NCBI GenBank assembly: GCA_001910725.1
Contig: MJGA01000015.1
Span: 620,001 to 684,000, forward strand
Length of the DNA: 64,000 bases
Source of the DNA: Phanerodontia chrysosporium
Taxonomy: Eukaryota > Basidiomycota > Agaricomycetes > Polyporales > Phanerochaetaceae
Direction: 5' to 3'
Shown piece after piece: positions 44,503-54,496 of the stretch. The notes under the pieces are model-generated. The model had not been told where the DNA came from and did no database searches. It saw only the letters and a program-made list of their open reading frames with translations. The translations under genes were made by a program, and so were the position numbers. Each line of letters begins with the position of its first letter. Positions within the stretch are counted from its first letter, which is position 1.

Positions 44503-45316
44503 ATGTCCTCGAGCTCGCTCAAGGTCTCAACAAACGCGTTCCCCTACGCCGCCGCCGCCGTCGCCTGCCTCACCGGCGACGCCGCGCTCGACTTCACGAA
44601 TGACCGCCACCAGCCCGTGCTCGAGCGGCCAGACGGCACGCGGATCACGGGCGAGTTCGACATCATCTCTGCGCTCGCGCAGGACGGTGGCGTTGCTGCT
44701 GGCAGCACCCAGGTGCGTCTGCGGCGCCCCTTATGCTCGCGCCGCGCCGACTGAAATGCCCACCCAGAGCCCGTACTTCATCGGCCTCGCACAATCACTC
44801 CGGGGCCCGAATTCCTACTCGTCCATCTCGCGGACGTTCGACATCCTCGACAACCACCTCGGGTACCGCACGTGGCTTGACGGGCACGAGATGACCACTG
44901 CCGACTGGATCCTGTGGGGCGCGCTCAAAGGTCCGTGCGTGCCCGCCTCCGAGCCGTTACCCACACTTACGTTCTGCCCACGTGAAGGCTCGCCCATGTC
45001 CGTCGGCCTGCTCAAGCTCGGCCGGCACCGGCACCTGTTGCGCTGGTTCACACACATCGAGAGCCTCGACCAGACTCAGGCCGCGCTGCGTGCCCTCGCG
45101 GACGCGCGGGCGCAGGAGGCAGAGTTGCGCAGCCGGACGCCGACACCGTACACGCCACGCAGCCCGGCCGTCCTCGACGCAGAGACGGCTGCTGCAGAAC
45201 GGGTGCTTGCCGAGCGGGCCGTCGCGGACAAGGTCGGCGCACGCCCGTCGGTGCACCCCATGGGCGAGGCCAAGCCGGTGGCGTCGAACCCTTATTTCGC
45301 CGGCAGTGCTTCATAA
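44503..45316 (+). CDS. Stand-alone GST-like domain resembling the N-terminus of glutamyl-tRNA synthetase
   Basis: Three exons (44503-44712, 44768-44930, 44988-45316) give 233 residues. The body resembles the GST-C-like N-terminal extension of fungal cytosolic GluRS: TFDILDNHLGYRTWLDGHEM, TTADWILWGALKGSPMS and LLRWFTHIESLDQTQAALRA. In GluRS this domain docks to the Arc1/MetRS complex and is followed by the catalytic core with its HIGH motif. Here the protein instead ends in a low-complexity Ala/Arg/Glu tail (SRTPTPYTPRSP, then SNPYFAGSAS and stop), with no catalytic domain up to the next gene. It may be a duplicated regulatory domain or a truncated copy. The frame and introns look well kept, which argues for a functional gene. 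Confidence 0.65.
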
Positions 45317-46264
45317 GCTCTGCCATGCTTAGATTTTGCGACGAGACGGCTTCTGTTCAAGGGGCGTTGCGCGTTTTTACCGTGCAAGGGATCGCAAGAC
45401 GTCACTAGACTTTGGATAATCGCGGGTTACCGCGTCTCTAGATGCCAGTGTATACTTATAATTTTATGTCCAGGCGCGGTGCTTCCTCCCAATTCATGAC
45501 TCTGAAGACCCTTTTCTCGAGACGTCTATCCGACGTCGCGTGACGTCACGCGCTTAATTAGCCCTCAACACGTACCTCTATGTAAGAGACGGCGGCCACT
45601 GACAACCATGCGGTCTACAGCAGAGGAAAAACTTGCGCTGATTTAGTCACTGTTGATCTCGTTGCTACATTTTCACTCTTCAGCATGGTCAAAGCGTAGC
45701 AAGGACGCGACCATCTCATGACTACCACGAAGTAAAGTTCAATCATGCCATGCCCAAATTACCGCGACTCACCGCATCCAGCGGAGATCTGAAGATCATC
45801 AGGGATTGTGCCCACGCTCGCCATGAATCCCGAGGCGAGCAAGGAGCCGTCCCGTCAATGCCTCGCAAAAAGGCGCTGTCATGGCATGGGTCTGGATCTC
45901 AAGGATTCAGGCAGCAGGTACGTTTACGTGGTCTACACGCCTACACAAGCCGTAGAAATATTTTGTGATGCTAAACCCGCTATGAGTATAGACTCCCGTG
46001 AGTGACATTGTTTTGAATTGCAAAGCTCCAGGCGACCGATATGCTTAATCGTCTTCGACGATGTCTTGAATCTACACATGGCAAATACAAGGCACGCTCT
46101 AGACTTTGCCGGCCTGCAGTGGTCAGGACATGTCAAGTGACGACGTCTATCTTCAACGGGAGCACCGCATACTCTGAACCCTATTAGACCTGCCAACGCA
46201 CCCGCGCCCCATCGATTATCGCCGCTATATATGCGGAGCGAGGTTCTCCGGAGCGTGGCCCTAG
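45317..46264. other. Intergenic region
   Basis: No catalytic GluRS continuation and no other gene was seen. A TATATAT at 46226-46232 lies only 33 bp before the MYND-gene ATG and could be its core promoter with a very short leader. Confidence 0.4.
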
Positions 46265-47187
46265 ATGGACCCATCTCCCTCCTGCACGCTCATGACTTCC
46301 GGACCCTCGCCAACACTGAGCACGTCCGAGCTCTCTGAACACGACCCCGCCTGGCCCGCGCTGGCCGCGCGCTGCAGCGCATGCAGCCGCCCGGGGCGGG
46401 ACGGCGCCATGAAGCGGTGCCGGACCTGCCTGCTCGTCGTGTACTGCGTGAGTCTCGGGAGCTTCTCCGCTTAATGCGCACGCTCACCGGCTGGACAGTC
46501 CCCGCGGTGCCAGCGGGCGCACCACGCGCTGCACGCGGCGGTGTGCGCGCCGCGGCGGGGGGCGGCGGCGTGTGCGACGGCGTGGGGCGTGCGCTTCCGG
46601 GACGGCGCGTTCGACGGGTGGCGCGACCTCGCGGGACTCGCGCCGTGCGTGTCGACGCCGCAGACGCGCGGCTGGCTGTGCCCCGCGACGGAGCTCATCG
46701 GCCTGCCGCTGTACATCGCGCCCGCGGACGAGACGGAGTATGTGGCGGAGAAGGACCTCACGAGCGTGTGCCACTACCTGATGATGGACCCCGACACGGG
46801 CTTTGCGCTCGACTGGTGAGTCGCCCGCAGGTGCGCCCGGCAGATGCCAAGGGCACTCATGGCAGCGATAGCTGGACGTCGGACGTGCGGCACAAGGAGA
46901 TGAATGTAATGTTCTTGCTGTGGCGTACGCTCTCCCATGCTGACATTGTCCAGTATTGCGCGTTCCAATATAATCAAGAGCCATTAACGGAGAAAACCTT
47001 CGAAACGATACTGGCGTTCCTGAAGATGATCGTCGACAACATGTCCGGCCTGTCGACAGCTGATGGTTGGTCAACTTTACGGAGTTTCCTAACCCGAGAG
47101 GCGTTCCAGTTATTTTCAAGGATGTACTGGGCAGAGCAAGCGCGAGATAGAGAAGGCTGGCACGAGCTCACACAACCGTTGATGTGA
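46265..47187 (+). CDS. MYND-type zinc finger protein
   Basis: Exons 46265-46447, 46499-46815 and 46866-47187 join to 273 residues. Near the N-terminus lies a MYND finger: CSACSRPGRDGAMKRCRTC, then YC from exon 1 continuing as SPRCQRAHHALHAAVC in exon 2, so the zinc cluster is assembled across the first splice. The rest (DLAGLAPCVSTPQTRGWLCP, VCHYLMMDPDTGFALD, then LTEKTFETILAFLKMIVDN and SRMYWAEQARDREGWHELTQ) has no recognised enzyme motif. MYND fingers bind proline-rich partners. Many basidiomycetes hold numerous uncharacterised genes of this type. Confidence 0.72.
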
Positions 47188-47260
47188 TTGACTGAACTGA
47201 CATGGATGTATTACCTTTCGCTGTATACTACTATTCGTATTCGTACGCTTCTTGAATACT

Positions 47261-48723
47261 TCATTCAGATGTCATGTCGAACATAGAATTCTCGTCCTGC
47301 ATATCGCTACCCTCAGTAATCATCAACTGCGCAGAGCGAGCACGATCACGCACCACGTCCCACGGAGCCATAGCACTCGGGATCAGCGAGAGTTTGAGCA
47401 GCCGCTGGGTACGCCGACTCACGTTCATGTGAATGACGTCCCGCATGCGCGCAAAGATCTCCGCTGGCAATTCCTGGCCCGCATGCCCTATGCGGATCTC
47501 GATCCTGTGTTCCCCAGGCTTGCGCACTTCGCAGCCCTCAGTGGCGCGATCGAGCCAGTGCCACCAGTTCGGGCGCAGTATTTGCGGCACATCCTGCACA
47601 CTGGTGTGCTCGGCAGCCACGAGGATCAGGCGCGCCTTGCACCCCGCCCTGGCAGAGAATGCGGAGCGGAGGATGCTCATCGTGCCTGCAAAAGTGTTCC
47701 GCGTCTCTCGGAAGCGCGTTTTCGGATTGAGGGTCTGCACGATGATGATGGTCGACAGCTGCGGCATGAAAGCGAGTCTGGGCAGTACGTTTGCGTCGGC
47801 ATCGATGCGCATTTTGACCTGTGGAGAGTTGGTCAGATTCATACACATGGTGACGGCGCGCCCGGATGTGCACTTACGCCGTTGCCCCAGAGGATGCCCA
47901 ATGTCTTCAGCTCGCGTGACACCGACCTGGACAAGAGCGCGTTGACTATCGTGAAGACGTTGTTGTCCCACGGCGCGCGCAGAGCAAGACGGAGGCTCTG
48001 CAGGCAGTTTGGCTCCGCGCAGCGCACGACCTTCTTCAGTGCCCGCATCATGTCCTCCCGCTGTTCCATGCGCAGCGCCAGCTCCGCCATGCGCGCACGC
48101 CCCTCGATCCTGAGCTCGACGATGTGCGCGTCGCCCCTAGGCCGGTCGTTGAAGGGCCCTTGGCAGACCTCCACCTTCGTTGGGGCGAACAGCGGGAGGA
48201 TGGTGATCGGGTCGAAGCCTGGCCGCCCGTCGGGCTGCGCGAAGGGGTGGACGAGGGCGTAGTCGAGGACGAGCACCTCCAGCCGCACGGGCTGCGCGGG
48301 CTTCTCGAACATTATGCTCGGCACCGAGAGCGGCACGGACCGCAGCGTCAGACATTGCAGGCCGGAGAGCGCAGAGACGATCGCGAAGAGCATGTCGACC
48401 GGCAGCCGCGCGACGAACGGAGGCTCCATGCAGTCGACGTAGCGCCGCCGCCAGGACCCGTCGAGGGTCAGCGACCGCGTAAACTCGCGCGCGCGGGGGC
48501 AGGTCTGCACGAAGTCCAGCAGGTCGCGGAACGTCACTCGCCACCAAGTTTGCCCGTGGCGCTCGGGAACGTATGCCGCAAACTTGAGCGACCGGAAGAG
48601 GCGTAGCGATGCGAACGGTAGCCAACCCTCGCGCGAGACAAGGGAGCATGCGGATAGCGTCTTCTTGTCCGCGTCCAGATGAGAGAAGATAATATCGAGG
48701 AGCTCTGGTGGAAAGAAAGGCAT
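47261..48723 (-). CDS. F-box protein
   Basis: Exons 48723-47878 and 47818-47261 (GTAAGT donor, CACAG acceptor, phase 0) give about 467 residues. The first 45 residues are an F-box: MPFFPPELLDIIFSHLDADK, LSACSLVSREGWLPFASLRL. A long leucine-patterned region follows (SGLQCLTLRSVPLSVPSI, LQSLRLALRAPWDNNVFTI), typical of the very large agaricomycete F-box family. The F-box would bind Skp1 in an SCF ubiquitin ligase and the rest would select targets. It lies convergent with the MYND gene, 73 bp apart. Confidence 0.78.
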
Positions 48724-48949
48724 GGTGGTGGATGTGGGACAAGGACGAATAAAGGTTCCTCGTGAGTGATCCTGCTGTTAAAACCCCGATGTGCTATCTT
48801 ATGTGTGCCACTGATTTTGTCCTCGCGGGGTGGCAAGCCACGTTTCCCGATGTCTGCATTTGACGCTGTTAATGTCAACAATGAGTACACACAGATGCGC
48901 ACAACCCAAAGAATGGAGAAATAATCGTTTATTTTCTTCTGGATTGCGT
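48724..48949. other. Spacer between the F-box gene and PPM1
   Basis: No gene was seen. It serves as promoter of the F-box gene and 3' flank of the methyltransferase gene. Confidence 0.4.
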
Positions 48950-50253
48950 TCATGTAAGTAGAAGACCCCAATTCTTCCAAGAAGCTTGAGCATCAGGATT
49001 GTTCAGCTTTACTCCCCAAGTGATAGCGTAATGTTCCAACACAAGCTCTAGTTCTTCAATTTCGTCCAGCATTTCCAATCGCGAGATCCTGCCACTATCT
49101 GTGAGGGTTTGAACAAAGAAGATAGCCAGGTCGCTCACCTCTCCAACTCCGACTCACTTATGCAAGATCTTCGAATATCGCGCAAGGTCATGGCATGTGA
49201 AGTCGTGAAACCATGCCGAGTGAAGCGTCGTGGTAGCGATGCAAGGTCTGGATATGGTTCTACGCCGGGTAGCGAGACATTTCTCGCCTGGCCGCGCCGT
49301 AAGCAAGCTTGGTGGCAAGATAAACAGACAACAATTGAAGATACCCACCATCAAGTTGTTGAGCATCACCCTCCCGAATGAGTCTTGCAAACCAAACATT
49401 TCATACACGATGCCTCCGAGTACTCCGTTGGAAGACGTCGAGCAATAATCCGTGAACCATTGAATTAGTCGTTCAGAGGCGTCAGGTGACATATATGCGA
49501 GAACGCATTCGAAGATGAGAAGCGTCGGCAACTCCGAAGACAGCAGCGGTGCGCCTCCAGACTGTGGTTCCGTCAGGACCGGGCCCAAGGACTCGTTTGG
49601 GGCCTGACGCAGATCTGCAGCAACCAGATGGTACCGAGCTGAATGCAGACACGTTCCACCATTAGCTGAAGGCAAAGGTCAGGTAGTATACATAGGAAAG
49701 ATTGTGGCATACGCACACAGCTTGACATTGGCAGCATCTCCTAGCAATGCGCCGAGGTCTTTACTTTTCCGAATCGCCATGGCCTTCTTAGTCGTGTTCT
49801 CCGCAAAGTCTACTTCAATGTATGTCGCAAGGGTGCTTGAATGAGGACCAGCCTAAGATACGCGCGAAAGGTCCGCTATAGCACGGCCCGAGGTAACGGC
49901 CCACGCACGGCGATTCTCCAGAATCTGGTGTCGCTGCCTGCGCCCAGGCTGACAATCTGGCACTTGCGACCTTCTGTAGCAGAGAGCTCGAGCCATCCGT
50001 TTACCAGTTTATCGATTCCTTCGGAGCGCAGGTACGTCCCGATGTTGATCAGCGGTGGCCGAGGAGGCTGCAGATGCGCACCGCGAGGCAAGAGGGGGCG
50101 CACGAAGGGATCTGAGATGTAGCCCTTCTGCACAGCGGAGAAGCGTGCGAGCGCGGCATCAGAGTCGGTCTGTCGAATCGCCTCGTCGCCATCGGGATGC
50201 ACGGTGTGCATGCGGCCTGAGGTCAACGGAACGTGAGGCGGAGGAGCGTGCAT
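48950..50253 (-). CDS. PPM1: Leucine carboxyl methyltransferase 1 (PP2A methyltransferase)
   Basis: Five exons by splice reading. The protein starts MHAPPPHVPLTSGRMHTVHP and has AIRQTDSDAALARFSAVQKG, YISDPFVRPLLPRG and the SAM-binding CQIVSLGAGSDTRFWRI. These are followed by YIEVDFAENTTKKAMAIRKS, ARYHLVAADLRQ, PTLLIFECVLAYMSPDASER and, after the fourth intron, SRLEMLDEIEELELVLEHYA. All are hallmarks of LCMT1/Ppm1, which methylates the C-terminal Leu of the PP2A catalytic subunit and so controls holoenzyme assembly in the cytosol. The last intron is short (about 50 bp, GTGAGC donor) and can be misread as coding. The start is divergent from TIM22, 167 bp away. Confidence 0.88.
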
Positions 50254-50420
50254 GGTCGTGGATGCAGGGGAAAGTGCGCAAGCGCCTACGCGCTGCCGGA
50301 GTGCGCTTTCGCTCGGCAGGCCGAGTTGTCCTCTTCTACCTACTCTCACCACCTCTTGGGCCTTGCCCACCAAAATCTTCTGGCTTGCCCTCGGAACCTG
50401 TTGTAGCTTGCATACTCAAT
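50254..50420. promoter_or_regulatory. Bidirectional promoter, PPM1 / TIM22
   Basis: 167 bp lie between divergent start codons at 50253 and 50421. No TATA box was recognised. Confidence 0.4.
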
Positions 50421-51130
50421 ATGTCAAATCTTCCGGGCGTCGCGCCGATATTTGCCAAGGGCAAAGAGCCTCTGCCGCCAGGTTGGACGGAGGAAGACCG
50501 CGCAAACATGATGGAGGCGAAGAAATACCAGGACTGGATGCAGGCCGGAATGGAGTCATGCATTGCAAAGACAGCAATAGCAGGTGGCGGTGGTAAGTCC
50601 TCCTTTCCGTCTAATCTTCGCGGCTCTAGGACATCTCTTTAGAAGTCATTTGATTACAGGTTTTGCTATCGGTGCATTCTTCTCGCTCATGTCCGCTTCG
50701 TTCGCGTACGAGGACCCGATGGCGCGAGCGCAGCTGACGACCACACAAAAGGCCTCCGAGATCTTCAAAGAGATGGGCCGTGGTATGTGGAGGAGCGGTA
50801 AAGGTTTCGCGAAGGTCGGCGCGTTGTTCGCCGGTATCGAATGCGTGATAGAGTCGGTGAGTCGACCCACTCGTCTAATCATTCATGTGGCTCAGTGTGC
50901 TCTCAGTATCGCGCAAAGAACGACATGGTCAACCCGATTGCGGCAGGTTTCGTGGCGGGTGGTGTTCTTGCGCGGAACGCAGGACCAAAAGCTGCCTTTG
51001 GAGGCGGCGTGGCGTTCGCAGCCTTCTCAGCAGTGATAGATCTATTTCTGCGGAGAGAGACACCAGAGTGCGTAAAATAGTCAGATTACCCGCTGTGCTC
51101 ATATTGACGGCCCGTTCTAGCGAGGACTGA
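50421..51130 (+). CDS. TIM22: Mitochondrial inner-membrane carrier translocase Tim22
   Basis: Exons 50421-50592, 50660-50856, 50907-51067 and a final 10 bp coding exon 51121-51130 give 179 residues. A hydrophilic start ([20 protein letters not shown]) precedes the Tim17/22/23 fold: [71 protein letters not shown] and [17 protein letters not shown]. The paired Cys in the first two helices match Tim22, where a disulfide is known. It forms the channel of the TIM22 complex that inserts carrier proteins. Confidence 0.9.
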
Positions 51131-51650
51131 GCCTACGCTTGCTGGATCTCTGTAGACTAATGTATACCAGGTTAATTTTTGCGTCGCATAATTTTATTGC
51201 TACCCCCCTCTCCGACCTCGGACTACGCGAATCACCGTGACTTTCCAACAATTGCGGTGACAATTCGGGATTGAAGTACACTTCTGGACCTGGTCTCCGC
51301 AGTGCTTCCTATAACCCCACGATTGGCCGTATCCTTAACACCGCATTACATATCTCATGCAAACTCAACTACGGCGCCTTGTCGACCACCTCGTTGTCTT
51401 TGCAAGGCCTGGCACGTGCCCGTCTTCCTCTGCCACTCGGACTGCACCATCAACATTCGCATTGCTTTGCTTTACCAGTGCACCACGCAGTGATCGGACA
51501 GCTCTATCCACGCCTTCAGAAGTACATATCTCCGATGTATAAGGCGTGAAACGCGCTCGAATCGCTATATATCACCCCTCACGTCTGCCTCGCGAGAGAC
51601 CGCAACACAACCCCCTCTAGTCAACCCCAGGCCCCCTCCCACCGATAGCG
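51131..51650. other. Intergenic region
   Basis: TIM22 3' flank and upstream region of the next putative gene. A TATATAT at 51566-51572 lies 79 bp before the ATG at 51651. Confidence 0.4.
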
Positions 51651-52510
51651 ATGGAGAACGCCCCGCAACCATCCTTGCAATGTCAAGCTCGTCAGGATCC
51701 TTCGTCGACTTTCAGTGTTGCCGCTAATTCTTTCCTCCCTTCGGGATTTGAACAGGCAGTCTGGCGGTGTATCATATGTCTATAATCGTGGGTGCGGTAT
51801 GGTGCCTAATCTGTAGTATTCAAGTAAGCCGGGCGATCCTCTTCCAACGTGCTGTGCTTCGACTCATCCTGAATGTTGGACTCGCTCCCTTCAGTTCATT
51901 CTTTCACCGCTGTGCGTCGTCCCCAAGACGCAGGTCGCGTTGTATCTCATGCTGATATACAATTCGCTGTATTCGGATTGGCACTGCGGGCTATTCCTAT
52001 CCAAGCTCTTCGCAGATGTAAGATATACATAAATCTGTGTCATGACTCGTCGTTGACCATCAGCTAGTACGGACTTGGAGTCCAGTTCTTCGACGGAGAT
52101 GCGGAGATTGGGATAGCGTTGTTGGCAGGGGTGTATTTCGTCCTGTGGCGCGGGGCTCTTTGGCCTTTGGCTATGGAGCTAGCATACGCACGTCTGCAGG
52201 GTAAACCAGTCACTGAAGAGCTACTGGCGGAAGGACTTCGAGTTGTGGTATGTCCGTTGCTATTGTCTCATTTTAGACCTCTAATCTCATGCCACTTGCG
52301 GCAGCGGTCTGGCTGAACCGCTTATTGTCTCGTCATACACTTGGGCGCCGTTGCCTTTTCGCTTTGCAGGTTACCTCCTGCTATCCGATCCGATTCTCAT
52401 ACACCATGTGTTGTACTCCTGTTACATTGCTGCCACCTTGATGCTTTTACGTTGCAGTATCGTTCTGCGTCGTTTCACGCCGCTGATCAAGCAGCATAAC
52501 ACAACACGCC
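51651..52510 (+). CDS. Putative membrane protein, gene model incomplete
   Basis: An ATG at 51651 with a TATA box at normal distance opens MENAPQPSLQCQARQDPSST and continues about 45 codons. Further exons are hydrophobic: VVPKTQVALYLMLIYNSLYS with LFLSKLFAD, joined over an intron (GTAAGA to AGCTAG) to YGLGVQFFDGDAEIGIALLA and VYFVLWRGALWPLAMELAYA, then RLQGKPVTEELLAEGLRVV before a GTATGT donor near 52248. The exact middle junctions and the end were not resolved, and the end coordinate is a guess. No family was recognised. It may be an intact multi-exon gene or partly decayed. Confidence 0.35.
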
Positions 52511-52655
52511 TCAACGTCAAGTAAAACGATACGCCTGTATTCGTACGTAACCTCGCTCCCCGCAAATACGCGCGCGCGATGCCACCTCATTTAGGCAGAG
52601 GAGAAATGATGACCAGCTTGTCGTGGACTGCATCCGACGAATCTCACTGAGACCA

Positions 52656-53154
52656 TCATTGGGCGAGGCCAGCCATGAACATGCGTGCGACCAGTTTCGA
52701 TGCAGTGAAAGACGGCCTGTTCTTCAAGAGGTAGCCGCGGCACCGGGCAGGAAGGGCTGCCCCCGTGTTCATCGACTTGGTGCAAGGTACATCGACGAAA
52801 CGCATCCCGGTCCACGAGACGTCGTTGCTAGGGGTGGAAACCGCGGTCAAATCAGGTCGACCAGGGGCGTACACAGCAACGTACAGGCTTGCCAGTTCAT
52901 CCCTGCGGCTGGGCAGCGCTGCGTCTACGGCGATGGGTCCAGTGGCCCACTTATTTGGCCGCGCGTTGATACCAATCCGGAGGCGATTGACTAGTGGGAA
53001 CTTCGAAAACGAGCTGCAGTAGTACGTATGAGTGACAGGTGTTCAGACTGGCAGTCCCGGGCTCTACTTACAGGATCGGCGTTGAAGCCACAGGAAGCAC
53101 GGCGGCTAGGATGCCTAGTGCGACTGCGAAAAGTGTAACGAAGGAAAATTGCAT
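52656..53154 (-). CDS. Small secreted protein (predicted signal peptide)
   Basis: Exons 53154-53072 and 53013-52656 (GTAAGT donor, CTGCAG acceptor) join in phase to 146 residues. The first 25 residues, MQFSFVTLFAVALGILAAVL with PVAST after it, form a clear signal peptide. The mature part begins SFSKFPLVNRLRIGINARP and has only two Cys (VDVPCTKSM and ARCRGY), able to form one disulfide, and several basic residues. No membrane helix follows. No family was recognised. The function is open (effector-like, surface or enzyme inhibitor). The start is divergent from the PTRHD1-like gene. Confidence 0.55.
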
Positions 53155-53733
53155 TATAGTGTTTGTGAAATATTGCTGTGAGCAGCAGAGAGAAGGATCC
53201 GGTTGTGTAGTACCACTAGCGGTAGCACAGATTATGCTTTTTCGCGAGAGTTATGATATCAAGTTGGGCTACAAAATTGTCGCAGTAAGGTCGTGCCCGT
53301 CGCTCAGCATATGTGGGCAACTCACTATCCGGTACCACAACCTGGGGGCGAGAATGCAAGCAAGCAAGCTGGAATAACGTCACAGTCCGAGTTCATCTTA
53401 TAATGATATGGCTCGGCCTTCGGGTCGTCATGCATCGGTGCACATCACTCGATCACGTTTACAGATGCGGGTTGGTATGGACTTGACACGGGCCCTGCCA
53501 AGCTGATACAACACTCTTCACCTTCCAGCCCTACCGAATCGGCTATTCGTCCAAGAGGGTAGCAGAAGGAACGGTTCCCGGCGTCAGATTTCCTTTCTGG
53601 GGTTTGATGGCGATAAATCCCGCCCCGTAAGGAAGGTCTTCAAGAACATCTTTCTCCTTCCCACCCATCTCTGCCCACCCTGCTCGCGATCACCAGAGCT
53701 ACCGCTAGAACCTCATTTCTCATTGCGAGGACG
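53155..53733. promoter_or_regulatory. Divergent promoter region, secreted protein / PTRHD1-like
   Basis: About 580 bp between divergent start codons, with no gene inside. Confidence 0.35.
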
Positions 53734-54424
53734 ATGTCTACACAAGCTACGCCAATAGCTACTGCAGCGACAGCTGAGCCAGGCGATGTCCCTGCTCTTG
53801 CTGCTTCGAGTACGCCCTTGACGATGCAGATTGTCGTTCGCAAAGACCTTCAAGCAGTACGTACGACAATCAAGATCTGGTTTTCTACATGATGGATATA
53901 TTAGTTTTACTGCTAACTGTTTTACGACAGGAATGGGGTGTAGGTCCTCTTATGGCACAGGTTGCCCATGCGACAGCAGCGGTACGCTCCGTCTACCACC
54001 ATCTCAGGTGCAGCCTAATGTTTTAATCTGACTAAATGTATAGGTACTTCACGAAACCAGGGATGTCCCTGAGACTATTGCCTACCTGGAAGATCTCAAG
54101 AATATGCGAAAGGTGCGTGCAATGACTTTCTGTGTTATCCCACTCGTGTTGACTCTGGCTGTCCACAGGCTGTCTTGCAGGTACGAATGCTGATTGTTAG
54201 ATCGAGGTGCCACAATCTGAGCATGTCGTGCCTTACAGACAGCAGACGAGGTCAGCTTGAGGCGACTCAGCGAACTATTGTCGAACGCTACTCCGCCCGT
54301 CCGTCATCACATGTGGGTCGAGCAGCCTGAGAACGTGCCGACGTGCATCGCACTCGTGCCCAATCGCCGTGAAAACAGGATCAAGAAGGCACTCGACAAG
54401 TCTGGCTGCAGGTTGTGGAGCTAA
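53734..54424 (+). CDS. PTRHD1-type peptidyl-tRNA hydrolase 2 domain protein
   Basis: Five exons (53734-53856, 53931-53981, 54044-54112, 54169-54180, 54239-54424) give 146 residues. After a 30-residue Ala/Thr-rich start comes the PTH2 fold: MQIVVRKDLQAEWGVGPLMA, QVAHATAAVLHETRDVPET, YLEDLKNMRKAVLQ and PENVPTCIALVPNRRENRIK. Exon 4 is only 12 bp (54169-54180, Ala-Val-Leu-Gln), perfectly in phase with canonical splice sites. Classical Pth2 enzymes free tRNA from stalled peptides. The PTRHD1 branch, which this resembles by its HATAAV and PENVPTC segments, has doubtful hydrolase activity. Confidence 0.8.
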
Positions 54425-54496
54425 TAGAGCTTGTACAGAGGTCATAATCCATGATGCAGACTACACAATACAAGACGTCGCTCAGATTTCAAGTAT

